Assembly: GCA_963767685.1 (NCBI GenBank)
Contig: CAVYEZ010000001.1
Span: 310,001 to 374,000, forward strand
Origin: Trebonia sp963767685
GTDB lineage: Bacteria; Actinomycetota; Actinomycetes; Streptosporangiales; Streptosporangiaceae
DNA: 64,000 nt
Direction of reading: 5' to 3'
Below, one piece after another: positions 1-9,603 of this stretch (position 1 is its first letter; each line of letters opens with the position of its first letter). The notes below the pieces were generated by a model. It was not told the DNA's origin and made no database searches. It was given only the letters and a program-made list of their open reading frames with translations. The position numbers and the translations under genes were made by a program.

Positions 1-767
1 TGGAAGACGAGATGACGTTCGGCGAGTACGCCGGGCACGAGGGCGACATCGTCGCGGGCGTGATCCAGCAGGGCAAGGACCCGCGCACGGTGCTCGTCGA
101 CCTCGGCAAGATCGAGGCGGTACTGCCCCTCGCGGAGCAGGTGCCCGGCGAGCGGTACGTGCACGGCGAGCGGATCCGCTGCTACGTGTGGCGGGTGCGC
201 AAGGGCCACCGCGGCCCGTCGGTGACGCTCTCCCGCACGCACCCAGACCTCGTGCGCAAGCTGTTCGCGCTCGAGGTTCCCGAGATCGCGAGCGGCGCGG
301 TGGAGATCGTCAAGATCGCCCGCGAGGCGGGGCACCGGACGAAGATCGCGGTGCAGTCGCACCAGCAGGGCGTGAACGCCAAGGGCGCGTGCATCGGGCC
401 GGTCGGCAGCCGGGTGCGGAACGTGATGGCCGAGCTGCACGGCGAGAAGATCGACATCGTCGACTACTCCGACGATCCGGCGGACTTCGTCGCGAACGCG
501 CTCTCGCCCGCCCGGGTCACCCGCGTCGAGGTCATCGACCGCGACGCGATGGAGGCGCGGGTCACGGTCCCGGACTACCAGCTCTCGCTGGCTATCGGCA
601 AGGAAGGGCAGAACGCCCGGCTGGCCGCCAGGCTTACCGGCTGGCGGATCGACATCCGCTCGGACGGCGCGGTCGGCGCCTCGGCGCCCGCACCGCGCGC
701 TTCCGCCGCCGAGGCCGCGAACCCCGAGGCGGCCAGCGCCGCTGGTGCTCCCGCCGACGCCTCCTGA
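1..767 (+). CDS. nusA: Transcription termination/antitermination factor NusA (5' end cut off by window)
   Basis: Only the C-terminal ~255 residues are present; the open frame runs in from before base 1. The visible part begins at the S1 domain (EYAGHEGDIVAGVIQQ), followed by two KH domains: KH1 with GACIGPVGSRVRNV and KH2 with LAIGKEGQNARLAARL. It ends in an Ala/Pro-rich tail. NusA binds RNA polymerase and nascent RNA and modulates pausing, termination and antitermination. The gene leads the nusA-ylxR-infB group conserved across bacteria. No frame problem is seen in this part. Confidence 0.95.
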   Translation, partial: EDEMTFGEYAGHEGDIVAGVIQQGKDPRTVLVDLGKIEAVLPLAEQVPGERYVHGERIRCYVWRVRKGHRGPSVTLSRTHPDLVRKLFALEVPEIASGAVEIVKIAREAGHRTKIAVQSHQQGVNAKGACIGPVGSRVRNVMAELHGEKIDIVDYSDDPADFVANALSPARVTRVEVIDRDAMEARVTVPDYQLSLAIGKEGQNARLAARLTGWRIDIRSDGAVGASAPAPRASAAEAANPEAASAAGAPADAS

Positions 768-838
768 CGGCGTCCACCGGGGTGCACCCGCGTACCTCGG
801 CTGTGCCCCGCCGCGGCGAGGCGGTACAGTAGGAGGCA

Positions 839-1132
839 ATGGCCGCACGAGCTGAGTTGCCCAGCACGGGGAAGAAACCTATTCGAACGTGTGTTGGGTG
901 CAAAGAGCGTGCGGCGAAGTCTAGCTTGCTTCGCCTAGTGGTGGCCGGGGACGACATCGTGCCCGACCCCCAAGCGCGGCGACCAGGCCGGGGCGCGTAC
1001 CTGCATCCCAGCCTGGCTTGCCTCGAACTGGCGCAGCGGCGTCGGGTGTTCCCTCGCGCTCTGCGCGTCCCGGGTTCACTTGACACCGCACCGCTGACTT
1101 CGTACCTTTCCCGTGCCGAAGCCGGGTCATAA
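839..1132 (+). CDS. ylxR: YlxR/RnpM-family RNA-binding protein (DUF448)
   Basis: A 97-residue protein of the small YlxR family, always found between nusA and infB. It carries the family signature RTCVGCKER near residue 17 and GRGAYLHPSLACLE in the middle. YlxR proteins bind RNA, and in Firmicutes one member modulates RNase P; the role in actinobacteria is less clear. The ATG at 839 has a good ribosome site, AGGAGG, ending four bases upstream. It is probably co-transcribed with nusA, which ends 71 bases upstream. Confidence 0.92.
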   Translation: MAARAELPSTGKKPIRTCVGCKERAAKSSLLRLVVAGDDIVPDPQARRPGRGAYLHPSLACLELAQRRRVFPRALRVPGSLDTAPLTSYLSRAEAGS

Positions 1133-1308
1133 CATGACCGACGGCAACAGCACTTGAAAGGGACGAAGCGGAATGGTCACGGGCGGCGGGAAGCACGCTT
1201 GACATGACGGAAACCTGTACGGAAAGCAGGTCGAGAAGCTTATGAGCGCTCGATGAGCACAAGGCGATGAACGGCACGAACTGACGCCGACCCGGAGCAC
1301 CCTATGCA

Positions 1309-1333
1309 CCGGATCGGCTGACGATCCGGTTTT
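1309..1333 (+). terminator. Terminator-like hairpin in the infB leader
   Basis: CCGGATCG (1309-1316) and CGATCCGG (1322-1329) form a perfect 8-bp stem with a 5-base loop, followed at once by TTTT. This is the form of an intrinsic terminator, yet it sits 35 bases before the infB start, inside the nusA-infB transcription unit. It could separate infB from ylxR or act as an attenuator. Confidence 0.55.
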
Positions 1334-1336
1334 GAT

Positions 1337-1353
1337 GGCCCTTGGGAAGGGCC
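1337..1353 (+). promoter_or_regulatory. Second leader hairpin just before the infB ribosome site
   Basis: GGCCCTT (1337-1343) pairs with AAGGGCC (1347-1353) around a GGG loop. It lies directly after the terminator-like hairpin and about four bases before the infB AGAGGAG ribosome site, where it could affect access of ribosomes. This is a structural observation only. Confidence 0.4.
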
Positions 1354-1367
1354 GGCAGAGGAGCATA

Positions 1368-4300
1368 GTGGCGAAGGTCCGGGTTTACGAACTCGCTAAG
1401 GAGTTCGGCGTAGAGAGCAAGGCCGTCATGGCCAAGCTCGAAGAAATGGGCGAGTTCGTGCGTTCCGCGTCCTCGACGATCGAGGCGCCTGTGGTTCGCA
1501 GGCTCAAGGAAGCATTCAACGGCGGCGGCGCCAAGGGCGGCGGCGCCGCGACGCGTGAGAGCGGCGGTCGCGACCAGGGACGCCGCGAGCAGGGCGGGTT
1601 GGGTGACCGCCCGCGCGGCGACCGTCCGGTCCGCTCGGAAGGCGGTCAGTCCGCACCTGGCGGCGGTCACGCTGGCGGCCCGTCGGCGCCCGGGCCGATT
1701 CCCGGCCCGGGTAACAGGCCGGTGCCGCGTCCGGTACCGCCGCGCCCCGCCGTGCCGCAGGTTCCCGGTGTCGGTGCGCCCGCGGCGAGCGCCCCGCGAG
1801 TGCGCCCGAGGTGGACGCTCCCGCTGCGTCGGCGGCGCCAGCGGCGCCCGCGCGTCCCGCGCCAGGGCCGCGCCCGGCGGCGCCGGGTCAGTCGCAGCCC
1901 GGCGGCGCCTGGTCAGTCGCAGGGCCCGGGCCAGTCCCAGGGCCCGCGCCCGGTGGCCCCCCGTCCCGGCGCGCCGCGCCCGGGCGGACCGCAGGGCGGT
2001 GACGGCCAAGCCACGCAGGGAACTGGCGGCTCGCAGGGCGGCTCTTCCGGCGCGCCGCGTCCCGGCGCCCCGCGTCCGGGGTCACCGCGGCCGGCCGGCC
2101 CTGGGCAGCGCGGCCCGCGCCCCGCGGGCCCGCGGCCAGGCAACAACCCGTTCAGCTCGACGGCGACCGGCATGGGCTCCGCGCCCGCAGCCCGCCCGGA
2201 GCGCTCCGACCGGCCGGAGCGCTCCGACCGGCCCGAGCGCGGCCCGACCGGCCCGACCGGCCTGACCGGCCTGATCGGGGCCCGCGCCCGGCTGGGCCCG
2301 GCGGCTTCGGCGATCGTGACCGGGGCCCGCGTCCCGGCGGCGACCGCGGCCCGCGTCCCGGCGGCGACCGGGGCCCGCGGCCCGGCGGCCCGGGCGGTTA
2401 CGGCGACCGGCAAGGCGCAGGCACCGCCGACGGCGGCCCGCGTCCCGGTGGTCCCCGTCCCGGCGGCCCGCGTCCCAGCCCGATGAACATGCCGTCGCGC
2501 CCGCAGAGCGGCGGCGGTGCGGGCGGCCCCGGCGGCCCGCGTCCCGGCGGTCCCGGCGGTCCCGGCGGCCGGGGCCCGCGTCCCGGTGGCGGTGGCGGCT
2601 TCAGCGGCCCCCGTCCTGGCGGCGGCGGCGGCCGTCCGGCCGGCGTCGGTGGCGGCGGCCCGCGTCCTGGCGGCGGTGGCGGCTTCAGCGGCCCGCGTCC
2701 TGGCGGCGGCGGCCCCGGCGGCAGCGGTCCCGGTGCCGGCGGCGGCGGTGCAGCCCGTCCTGGCGGCGGTGGCGGCGGCGGTCGTGGCCGTCCAGGCGGC
2801 AGCGGTACCCCGGGTGCCTTCGGTCGTCCGGGCGGCAAGCCGACCCGCGGCCGTCGGTCGAGGAAGCAGCGCAGGCAAGAGTTCGACAACATGCAGGCCC
2901 CGACGATCGGCGGCGTGCAGGTTCCGCGCGGCCAGGGGCAGGCCATCCGCCTGTCCCGGGGCGCCAGCCTCAGCGACTTCGCGGACAAGATCGGCGCCAA
3001 CCCGGCGAGCCTGGTGCAGGTGCTGTTCCACCTCGGCGAGATGGTCACGGCGACCCAGTCGGTGAACGACGAGACGCTGCAGCTGCTCGGGGCCGAGCTG
3101 AACTACAACGTCCAGGTCGTGTCCCCCGAGGAGGAGGACCGCGAGCTGCTCGAGTCGTTCGACATCGACTTCGGCGACGACGAGGGCGGCGAGGAAGACC
3201 TCGTGGCGCGACCGCCGGTGGTCACCGTCATGGGCCACGTCGACCACGGCAAGACCAAGCTCCTCGACGCGATCAGGCACACCAACGTCGTCTCGAAAGA
3301 GGCGGGCGGCATCACCCAGCACATCGGTGCCTACCAGGTGCAGACGGAGGTCGACGGCGAAGAGCGCAAGATCACCTTCATCGACACCCCGGGTCACGAG
3401 GCCTTCACGGCCATGCGAGCCCGCGGCGCGCAGACCACCGACCTCGCGGTCCTGGTCGTCGCGGCCGACGACGGCGTGAAGCCGCAGACGACCGAGGCGC
3501 TGAACCACGCCCAGGCGGCCGGCGTGCCGATCGTGGTGGCGGTGAACAAGATCGACAAGGAAGGCGCCGACCCGAACAAGGTGCGCGCCCAGCTCACCGA
3601 GTACGGCCTCGTGGCCGAGGAGTTCGGTGGCGACACCCAGTTCGTGGACGTGTCCGCGACCAAGGGGATCGGCATCGACAACCTGCTCGAGGCGATCGTC
3701 CTCACCGCCGACGCCTCGCTCGACCTGCGGGCCAACCCGCACCAGGACGCGCAGGGCGTTGCGATCGAGGCCCAGCTCGACAAGGGCCGCGGCCCGGTGG
3801 CGACCGTGCTCGTGCAGCGCGGGACGCTGCACGTCGGTGACTCGATCGTGGCGGGCGAGGCCTACGGCCGCGTCCGGGCCATGCTCGACGAGGACCTCAA
3901 CCAGCTCAGCGAGGCGCCGCCGTCTCGCCCGGTGCAGGTGCTCGGCCTCACCGCCGTGCCGAAGGCGGGCGACAACTTCCTCGTCGTCACCGACGACCGG
4001 ATGGCCAGGCAGATCGCCGAGCGCCGGGAGGCGCGCGAGCGGACCGCCCAGTTCGCCTCGCGCCGTCGCCGGGTGACGCTGGAAGACCTGGACTCGGTGC
4101 TGAAGGCCGGCGAGCGCCAGGAACTCCTGCTGATCATCAAGGGCGACGTGTCCGGCTCGGTGGAAGCCCTGGAGGACGCGCTGCTCAAGCTCGACGTCGG
4201 CGAGGAGGTCCAGCTCCGGGTCATCGGCCGCGGCGTTGGCGCCATCACGCAGGACGACGTGAACCTGGCCATCGCCTCCGACGCGATCATCATCGGCTTC

Positions 4301-4729
4301 AACGTCCGGCCGGCCGGCCGGGCGGGCGAGCTGGCGCAGCGCGAGGGCGTCGACATCCGCTACTACTCGATCATCTACCAGGCGATCGAGGAAGTGGAGT
4401 CCGCGCTCAGGGGCATGCTCAAGCCGGAGTTCGAGGAGGCCCAGCTCGGCACGGCGGAGGTCCGCGAGGTCTTCCGGGTGCCGCGCGTCGGCAGCGTCGC
4501 GGGCTGCATCGTCCGCTCTGGCACGATCAACCGCAACAGCAAGGCGCGGATCATCCGGGACGGCGTGGTCATCTCCGACAACCTCACGGTCGAGAGCTTG
4601 CGCCGGTTCAAGGACGACGTGACCGAGGTCCGCGAGGGCTACGAGTGCGGTGTCGGCGTCGGCTACAACGACATCAGGATCGAGGACGTCATCGAGACGT
4701 TCGAGATGCGGGAGAAGCCGCGGGTTTAG
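1368..4729 (+). CDS. infB: Translation initiation factor IF-2 (frame changes in the linker)
   Basis: IF-2 is the GTPase that places initiator tRNA on the 30S subunit. The GTG at 1368 follows an AGAGGAG site and gives the typical IF2_N start, VAKVRVYELAKEFGVESK. A long Gly/Pro/Arg-rich linker follows, then a second IF2_N segment, the G domain with GHVDHGKTKLLD, DTPGHEAF, NKID and SATKG, and complete C-terminal domains. Reading needs three frame changes in the linker, near 1797, 1900 and 2245. Each restores the same low-complexity composition on both sides (for example SAPEVDAPAAS after 1799, and DRPDRPDRG after about 2245). The core from 2483 onward is one clean frame. An assembly indel explanation is most likely, because the gene is essential. 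Confidence 0.93.
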
Positions 4730-4732
4730 TTC

Positions 4733-4754
4733 GGCCTGATCGCAAAAACCGCGA
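4733..4754 (+). repeat. 22-base sequence shared with the rpiB 3' region
   Basis: The 22 bases right after the infB stop, starting GGCCTGATCGC and ending AACCGCGA, recur exactly at 43813-43834. A shorter relative (GGCCTGATC, then A-rich, then GCC) precedes the terminator at 57953. All three copies lie just downstream of coding regions. Confidence 0.6.
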
Positions 4755-4755
4755 C

Positions 4756-4772
4756 GGAGCACAGTGCTCCGC
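4756..4772. terminator. Small hairpin after infB
   Basis: CGGAGCA and TGCTCCG form a 7-bp stem with a 3-base loop a few bases downstream of the infB stop and just upstream of a much stronger hairpin. It is probably part of the same termination region. Confidence 0.4.
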
Positions 4773-4796
4773 GCAAGAAAATTCAATATCCGTAAA

Positions 4797-4832
4797 CCCG
4801 CAGGCCCGGTAGCCTCTTACCGGGCCTGCGGG
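4797..4832. terminator. Strong infB terminator hairpin
   Basis: CCCGCAGGCCCGGTA (4797-4811) and TACCGGGCCTGCGGG (4818-4832) form a perfect 15-bp stem with the 6-base loop GCCTCT. There is no T-run after it, as is usual for actinobacterial terminators. It lies between infB and the DUF503 gene. Confidence 0.75.
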
Positions 4833-4878
4833 CGGCGGGACCGGGGCACCGCTGCGGTGAGCTAACGCCCTATTGCCC

Positions 4879-5175
4879 ATGTATGTAGCTGCGCTGGCGC
4901 TCGACGTGCTGCTCGGTGACGTTCACTCTCTCAAGCAGAAGAGGGGCGTCGTGCGGCCGCTCGTCGCCGAATTGCGCCGCCGCTACCCCGGCGTCGCGGT
5001 CGCAGAAACAGGTCACCTTGACCTGCATCGGCGAGCCGAGATCGGGGTAGCAGTGGTCTCTGCCACCGCAGGGAATGCCACCCAACTGCTAGACGAGTGC
5101 GAGCGGATGGTCGCGTCGCACCCCGAAATCGAGCTGCTGTCCGCGCGGCAGCGGCTGTACAACGAAGAGGAATAG
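4879..5175 (+). CDS. DUF503 family (YlxP-like) protein
   Basis: A small protein of 98 residues beginning MYVAALALDVLLGDVHSLKQKR, the hallmark start of the DUF503/YlxP family. The family sits between infB and rbfA in many Gram-positive genomes; its biochemical function is not established, though its position suggests a link to ribosome maturation. I chose the ATG at 4879. An in-frame TTG at 4873 would add only two residues. The C-terminal half (SHPEIELLSARQRLYNEEE) is complete, and rbfA follows 72 bases later. Confidence 0.85.
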   Translation: MYVAALALDVLLGDVHSLKQKRGVVRPLVAELRRRYPGVAVAETGHLDLHRRAEIGVAVVSATAGNATQLLDECERMVASHPEIELLSARQRLYNEEE

Positions 5176-5247
5176 CGACGCGGTCGACGCGTTGCCGCCG
5201 ATTCCCAGTGCTTGATTAAGCACAGGGGCCAAGAGGAGTGACCGACC

Positions 5248-5703
5248 ATGGACGACGCCAAGACGCGCCGTCTGGCCGAACGGATCCTGAAGATCGTCGC
5301 CGAGCTGCTCGAGCGCCGGATCAAGGACCCGAGGCTGGGCTTCGTCACCGTCACCGAGGCGCGGTTGACGAACGACCTGCGCGAGGCGAAGGTCTTCTAC
5401 ACGGTATTCGGCACGCCCGAGGAGCGCGAGGACACGGCGAAGGCGCTCAAGAGCGCGACCGGCATCATCCGCTCCGAGGTCGGCCGCCTGATCGGCCTGC
5501 GCCACACCCCGAGCCTTGAGTTCATCGCCGACGAGCTGCCGGAGAACGCGCAGCGGATCGACGACCTGGTGGCGGCGGCCAGGCGGAAGGACGAGGAACT
5601 GGCCCGCGCCAGCGAGGGCGCCCAGTGGGCCGGCGACCCCGACCCGTACAAGAAGCCAGCCGACGACGACTGGGACGAAGGCGCCGACGACGAGGACGCC
5701 TGA
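5248..5703 (+). CDS. rbfA: 30S ribosome-binding factor RbfA
   Basis: A 151-residue protein matching RbfA: the N-terminal helix region RRLAERILKIVAELLERRIKDPRLG, split as usual by a KH-like fold, then FVTVTEARLTNDLREAKVFY, and a C-terminal acidic tail (DDDWDEGADDEDA) that is common in actinobacteria. RbfA binds the 16S rRNA 5' region and helps late 30S maturation and cold adaptation. A ribosome site (AAGAGGAG) lies upstream of the ATG. truB begins four bases after the stop, so the two are translationally close. Confidence 0.93.
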   Translation: MDDAKTRRLAERILKIVAELLERRIKDPRLGFVTVTEARLTNDLREAKVFYTVFGTPEEREDTAKALKSATGIIRSEVGRLIGLRHTPSLEFIADELPENAQRIDDLVAAARRKDEELARASEGAQWAGDPDPYKKPADDDWDEGADDEDA

Positions 5704-5707
5704 CCAG

Positions 5708-6722
5708 GTGCCGGGCAAGGAGCACGCCACCGACCGTCCGGCCCCCTGGGAGTCCGGGCTCGTCATCGTCGATAAGCCGGGCGGCATGACCTCGCACGAC
5801 GTCGTCGCGCGGATCCGCCGCCTGGCGCACACCCGCCGCGTCGGCCACGCCGGCACGCTCGACCCGATGGCGACGGGCGTGCTCGTCATCGGCGTCGAGA
5901 AGGCCACCCGCCTGCTCGGCCACCTCATGCTGACCGAGAAGACCTACGAGGCCACGATCCGCCTCGGCCAGTCCACGACCACCGACGACGCCGAGGGCGA
6001 GCCGACCGGGACAGCGCTTCGACCGGCGACTGAGGTCTCCACCGCCGCGCTGAACGCGGAGATCGCCCGGCTCACCGGCGACATCCGCCAGGTCCCGTCT
6101 AGCGTCAGCGCGATCAAGGTGAACGGCCAGCGCGCCTACAAGCTCACCCGTGCGGGCGAGGCGCCGGAACTGGCCGCCCGCCCGGTCACGATCTACGAGT
6201 TCCGCGTCGGCGGCGTCAGCGAGGCCGACGGCTTCCTGGACGTCGACGCGCGCATCCGCTGCTCAAGCGGCACCTACATCCGCGCACTCGCCCGCGACCT
6301 CGGCGCCGCCCTTGGCACCGGCGGTCACCTGACCGCCCTGCGCCGCACCGCGGTCGGCCCCTACACGCTCGCCCAGGCGCACACCCTCAAAGAGCTAGAA
6401 GATCAAGCTCAAGACCAAGAGAATTCGCCCGAACCAATGCGGGCCTACTCTGGACGCCCCCACGCTGACCCCACTGGCCGAGGCCGCCGCCGCCGCGTTC
6501 CCGCGCGTGGACCTGACCGCCGACGAGGCCCGCCGCCTGGCCCAGGGTGCCCGTCTCGCCCTCCCGGCTAGGGCCGCGGGTTCCGGTGACCACCCTCACG
6601 GAAGCCCGCTGGCCGCCTTCGACCCGGAAGGCATCCTGGTCGCCCTCGTAACAGAGGAGGACGGGCGGCTGCGCTCGCTCGCCGTCTTCGTCGACGCCGC
6701 GGCAAAGACGCGGGACACTTAG
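5708..6722 (+). CDS. truB: tRNA pseudouridine(55) synthase TruB (frame change near C-terminus)
   Basis: TruB makes pseudouridine 55 in the T-loop of tRNAs. From the GTG at 5708 the protein shows ESGLVIVDKPGGMTSHDVV and the catalytic motif HAGTLDPMATGVL with its nucleophilic Asp, followed by RQVPSSVSAIKVNGQRAYK and SSGTYIRALARDLG. The catalytic domain is intact. Near 6430-6450 the frame changes by one base. In the new frame the usual actinobacterial C-terminal domain continues as LDAPTLTPLAEAAA and DLTADEARRLAQGARL to the TAG at 6720-6722. If the change is real, the protein would end in unrelated residues at 6571; I think it is an assembly indel. Confidence 0.9.
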
Positions 6723-6769
6723 CGCCCCGCCGGGGGCCGAAAGTATCCCGCGTCCTCGGGTTCGCCGTG

Positions 6770-7794
6770 TCAGTCGCCGATGATGCGGCGCATCCGGACC
6801 CAGTTGTCGCGTACCGGGCCCCACTCACGAAGCCTGGTGGCCGCCCGGTAGGCCGAACTGGGGCGAAACCGGAACACCCCGACGGCGGTCTCGGGTTCAC
6901 CGCCGAGCGAGTGCTTAATGACGCGCACCCCGTCGCTCGGCACCCCGCCCATGTCGTACGCCAGTTCCCGGTCGCGCGACCACTTGATCGAGTCCCAGTG
7001 CAGCAGCGTATGGGGGCTCATCGAGCGGACCGACGGGCCAACGATCTGCCAGCCCCACAGCCGGTCGTCCCCGATGATCGACGCCGTCATCCCGTACAGG
7101 GTGCCGTCCTCGCCCTTCGCGGTTCGCCACAGCATGCGCGGATGAGGCGCCAGCCGCTCGGTGAGCGACTGAACCACGGCGAGGCTGTAGGCGGGGATTC
7201 GCCCCTCCCGCGCGTACAGGGTCGCTCATCTGCCCGGGGAACCAGCCCGAGATCTCCTCGACCGAGCTGTCGTCCACCCCGACGCCGCGCCTTTTCGGTC
7301 TTCTTGACCGACTGGCGTCGCCCGGTCGACATTTTCTTCCAGCAGTCATCAACCGACTTGGCGGCCGGCATGACGAAGTTTTCCCACTCGAATATCTCGA
7401 ACTTCGGGATGGCCAGGTCCTCGGCGGTGAGATGCAGCCCGGGCGAGAATGCCCACCGGGCGGCCACTGTCCGGTGACGTCGCAGCACCGGTCCCACCCC
7501 GCGCAGCAGCTCACCGACGCGCCTCGCGCGCAGCGCCTCCCCGCGGATCACCGGGCCGATGCAGCCGACCGGCAGGAAGTTCACCATCGAGAGCGGACCG
7601 CTGCGCCGGAACAGCAGCGGAACCACGCCCAGCCGCTCGCCCCCGGAGTCGACGGCAAACGCCCGGAACTCATAACCGAGCGCGTCGGCCAGCGCGCTCA
7701 GGAAGAACCAGTGATGGTAGCCAGAAACCCCGACGCACTGGCTGACCTCGGCCTCGTAGGTCTGCTCGTCGTTTAGCTCAGATATCGTCGCCAT
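6770..7794 (-). CDS. FemAB/GNAT-like acyltransferase, about 340 residues, two frame changes
   Basis: The protein starts MATISELNDEQTYEAEVSQC and has the layout of the FemAB-like or BioF2-like acetyltransferase superfamily (CGVSGYHHWFFLSALADALGY-type start, then LGVVPLLFRR). The middle contains the KKMSTGRRQSVKKTEKARR region. Frame changes are needed near 7290 (into GVGVDDSSVEEISGWFPGQM) and near 7217 (into LYAREGRIPAYSLAVVQSL). The C-terminus is RLREWGPVRDNWVRMRRIIGD. Members often transfer an acyl or aminoacyl group to cell-wall or lipid substrates, but the substrate here cannot be told. It is transcribed against truB and away from ribF. Confidence 0.65.
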
Positions 7795-8063
7795 TGCCCA
7801 GCCGCTTCAGGAAACGTTGAACTCCGTACCATGGGATGAATAAGCCCCTTGAATCGTCTCGGCCAAGCCCCGAGCGCCCCGTACTCCACTCACAAGTGGT
7901 AAAACCGCAGCAAAGCGTAACAGCTGGCTTTAGCGGCACGCATGAACTTTCACAGTTTCGGCAAAGCGCCCGATGGTCGCCCGAGGTAAGACGGCCCGCC
8001 CGTGGAGCCGGTGCGGCTCGGCATGGCTAGGCTTGATGCCGAGCTAAGGAGGGCCGGAGACTC
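7795..8063. other. Intergenic region between divergent FemAB-like gene and ribF
   Basis: About 270 bases with lower GC than the flanks and no credible gene. It should hold the promoters for both divergent genes, but I see no convincing -35/-10 pair. The only clear structure is the hairpin at 8016-8044. Confidence 0.5.
8016..8044 (+). promoter_or_regulatory. Leader hairpin directly before the ribF ribosome site
   Basis: GCTCGGCAT (8016-8024) and ATGCCGAGC (8036-8044) form a perfect 9-bp stem with an 11-base loop. The ribF ribosome site AAGGAGG begins two bases after it. The position could allow translational control. It does not resemble the FMN riboswitch. Confidence 0.45.
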
Positions 8064-9014
8064 GTGTACCGCTGGCAGGGCCTTAACGAGGTCCCCGCAG
8101 GATGGGGTGAATCCGTCGTCACCATCGGCGAGTTCGATGGCGTGCACCGCGGGCATCAGCACATCGTTGCCAGGGCGGCGGAGCTCGGCCGCGAGCACGG
8201 CCTGCCGGTGGTGGCGATCACCTTCGACCCGCACCCGGACGAGGTGATCAGGCCGGGCAGCCACCCGCCGCTCCTCTGCTCGGCCAGGCGGCGCGCGGAG
8301 CTGCTCGCGGGCTCGGCGTGGACGCGGTCTGCGTGCTCCCGTTCACGCTCGAGTTCTCCAGGATCGACCCCGATGAGTTCGTGCGTACCGTGCTCGTCGA
8401 GAAGCTGCACGCGTCGGCGGTCGTCGTGGGGGAGGACTTCCGCTTCGGCCACAAGGCGCGGGGCGACGTGCAGCTGCTCGACAAGCTCGGCGAGAAGTAC
8501 GACTACACCGTGGAAGGGCTGCCGCTGCTCGTGCTGGACGGCGTGACGATCTCCTCGACGGCCATCAGGGCGCTGCTCGACCGCCGGCGACGTGGCGGAA
8601 GCGGCGCGGCTGCTCGGCCGCCCGCACCGCGTCGAGGGCGTGGTCGTCCGCGGTCACCAGCGCGGCCGCCAGCTCGGCTTCCCGACCGCGAACGTCGAGT
8701 CGCCGCCGCACACCGCGATCCCGGCCGACGGCATCTACGCGGGCTGGCTCGCCACCCTGGACGAGACCGGCGCGGAGACGAGCCGCTGGCCCGCCGCGAT
8801 CTCGATCGGCACCAACCCGACGTTCGACGGCCAGGTCCGCACGGTCGAGGCCTACGCGCTCGACCGCACCGACCTGGACCTGTACGGCCTGCACGCCGCG
8901 ATCGACTTCGCCGTCCGCCTGCGCGGCACCCTCCGCTTCGACTCCATCGAGGCCCTGGTCGACCAGATGCGCGTAGACGTCGACCAGGCGAGGGAGATCT
9001 GCGCCCCCGAATAG
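8064..9014 (+). CDS. ribF: Bifunctional riboflavin kinase/FAD synthetase RibF (two frame changes)
   Basis: RibF converts riboflavin to FMN and FMN to FAD. The GTG at 8064 follows AAGGAGG. The N-terminal nucleotidyltransferase module is marked by SVVTIGEFDGVHRGHQHIV and AITFDPHPDEV. After a frame change near 8300 it continues as VCVLPFTLEFSRIDPDEFV and VVVGEDFRFGHKARGD. A second change near 8585 leads into the riboflavin kinase module, with GVVVRGHQRGRQLGFPTANV, AISIGTNPTFDG and VRLRGTLRFDSIEALV. All segments are collinear and complete, so the gene was probably intact in the organism. Confidence 0.9.
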
Positions 9015-9125
9015 CCGCCCGGGCGCGAAGCCGGGCCGTTCAGAGTAAGCCGCAGTCGTCGGAGTAACCTCTGTCTTTGAACGAGCGGACAGAGTACCTG
9101 CTCGCACGTGGTACCGTGAAACGCT

Positions 9126-9142
9126 ACCGGCAAAAGGCCGGT
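9126..9142 (+). promoter_or_regulatory. Hairpin in the rpsO leader
   Basis: ACCGGC and GCCGGT pair around an AAAAG loop about 75 bases upstream of the rpsO start. It could be the ribF terminator or an element of the rpsO leader. S15 genes are often autoregulated through leader RNA structure, but I cannot identify a known S15-binding fold here. Confidence 0.3.
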
Positions 9143-9218
9143 CCGGGCTGGCTGCACCCTCATCGCGGCCGCCCGTCACGGGGAAACCCGCACTCTCTGA
9201 GCAATTCTAAGGAGCCAC

Positions 9219-9488
9219 GTGCCGCTCGACGCTGAAGTTAAGAAGCAGATCTTTGCGGACTACGCGATCAATGAGGGTGACACCGGTTCGCCGGAGGTCC
9301 AGATCGCGCTCATGACCCGCAGGATCAACGACCTGAACGAGCACCTGAAGGTGCACCAGCACGACCACCACAGCCGCCGCGGCCTGCTGCTGCTCGTCGG
9401 CCGCCGCCGTCGCCTGCTCGGCTACCTGCGGACCACCGACATCACCCGGTACCGCACGCTGATCGAGCGCCTCGGCCTGCGCCGCTAG
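9219..9488 (+). CDS. rpsO: 30S ribosomal protein S15
   Basis: A standard 89-residue S15 with a GTG start at 9219 after an AAGGAG site. The typical motifs are present: IFADYAINEGDTGSPEVQIA, LMTRRINDLNEHLKVHQHDH, HSRRGLLLLVGRRRRLLGYL and the C-terminal end YRTLIERLGLRR. S15 binds the central domain of 16S rRNA and forms inter-subunit bridge B4. The usual order rpsO-pnp is kept, with a 440-base structured spacer between them. Confidence 0.97.
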   Translation: MPLDAEVKKQIFADYAINEGDTGSPEVQIALMTRRINDLNEHLKVHQHDHHSRRGLLLLVGRRRRLLGYLRTTDITRYRTLIERLGLRR

Positions 9489-9501
9489 GGGCGAGGGTCT
9501 G

Positions 9502-9539
9502 GGTGACCCTGTGCGCAAAAAGCGCGCACCGGAGTCACC
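9502..9539 (+). terminator. Hairpin after rpsO
   Basis: An outer stem GGTGAC (9502-9507) / GTCACC (9534-9539) encloses an inner stem TGTGCGC / GCGCGCA with an AAAAA loop. It lies 14 bases after the rpsO stop and is likely a terminator or an RNase III processing site. Confidence 0.55.
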
Positions 9540-9550
9540 TCGCCGTATCC

Positions 9551-9580
9551 CCCGGGGGGACGACCCCCCGGACCCCCCGA
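9551..9580 (-). repeat. Copy of a dispersed G-run repeat
   Basis: Read on the minus strand this stretch is two long G-runs, the second followed by TCGTCCCC. It is close to the copies at 43763-43796 and 56217-56290. All lie at the 3' side of a gene. Confidence 0.5.
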
Positions 9581-9603
9581 CGTGAGGCGCAAAGCGCCTC
9601 ACG
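9581..9603. terminator. Perfect 10-bp hairpin in the rpsO-pnp spacer
   Basis: CGTGAGGCGC (9581-9590) and GCGCCTCACG (9594-9603) pair perfectly with the 3-base loop AAA. With C-runs before and G-runs after, the stem can be longer. It is a strong second terminator candidate downstream of rpsO. Confidence 0.6.

Noticed and set aside
1332..2486. The infB N-terminal frame as a separate gene
   Set aside because: It holds only the IF2_N start and linker; the rest of IF-2 follows collinearly in another frame, so it is one gene with indels.
1913..4786. A 957-codon open frame on the minus strand opposite infB
   Set aside because: Composition is an Asp/Arg/Ala-rich mirror of a GC-rich gene, with no family motif; infB on the plus strand has all IF-2 motifs.
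6387..6824. Minus-strand frame across the truB 3' end
   Set aside because: TruB C-terminal domain on the plus strand explains the region after one frame change.
7795..8063. FMN riboswitch before ribF
   Set aside because: The conserved six-helix FMN core sequence is absent.
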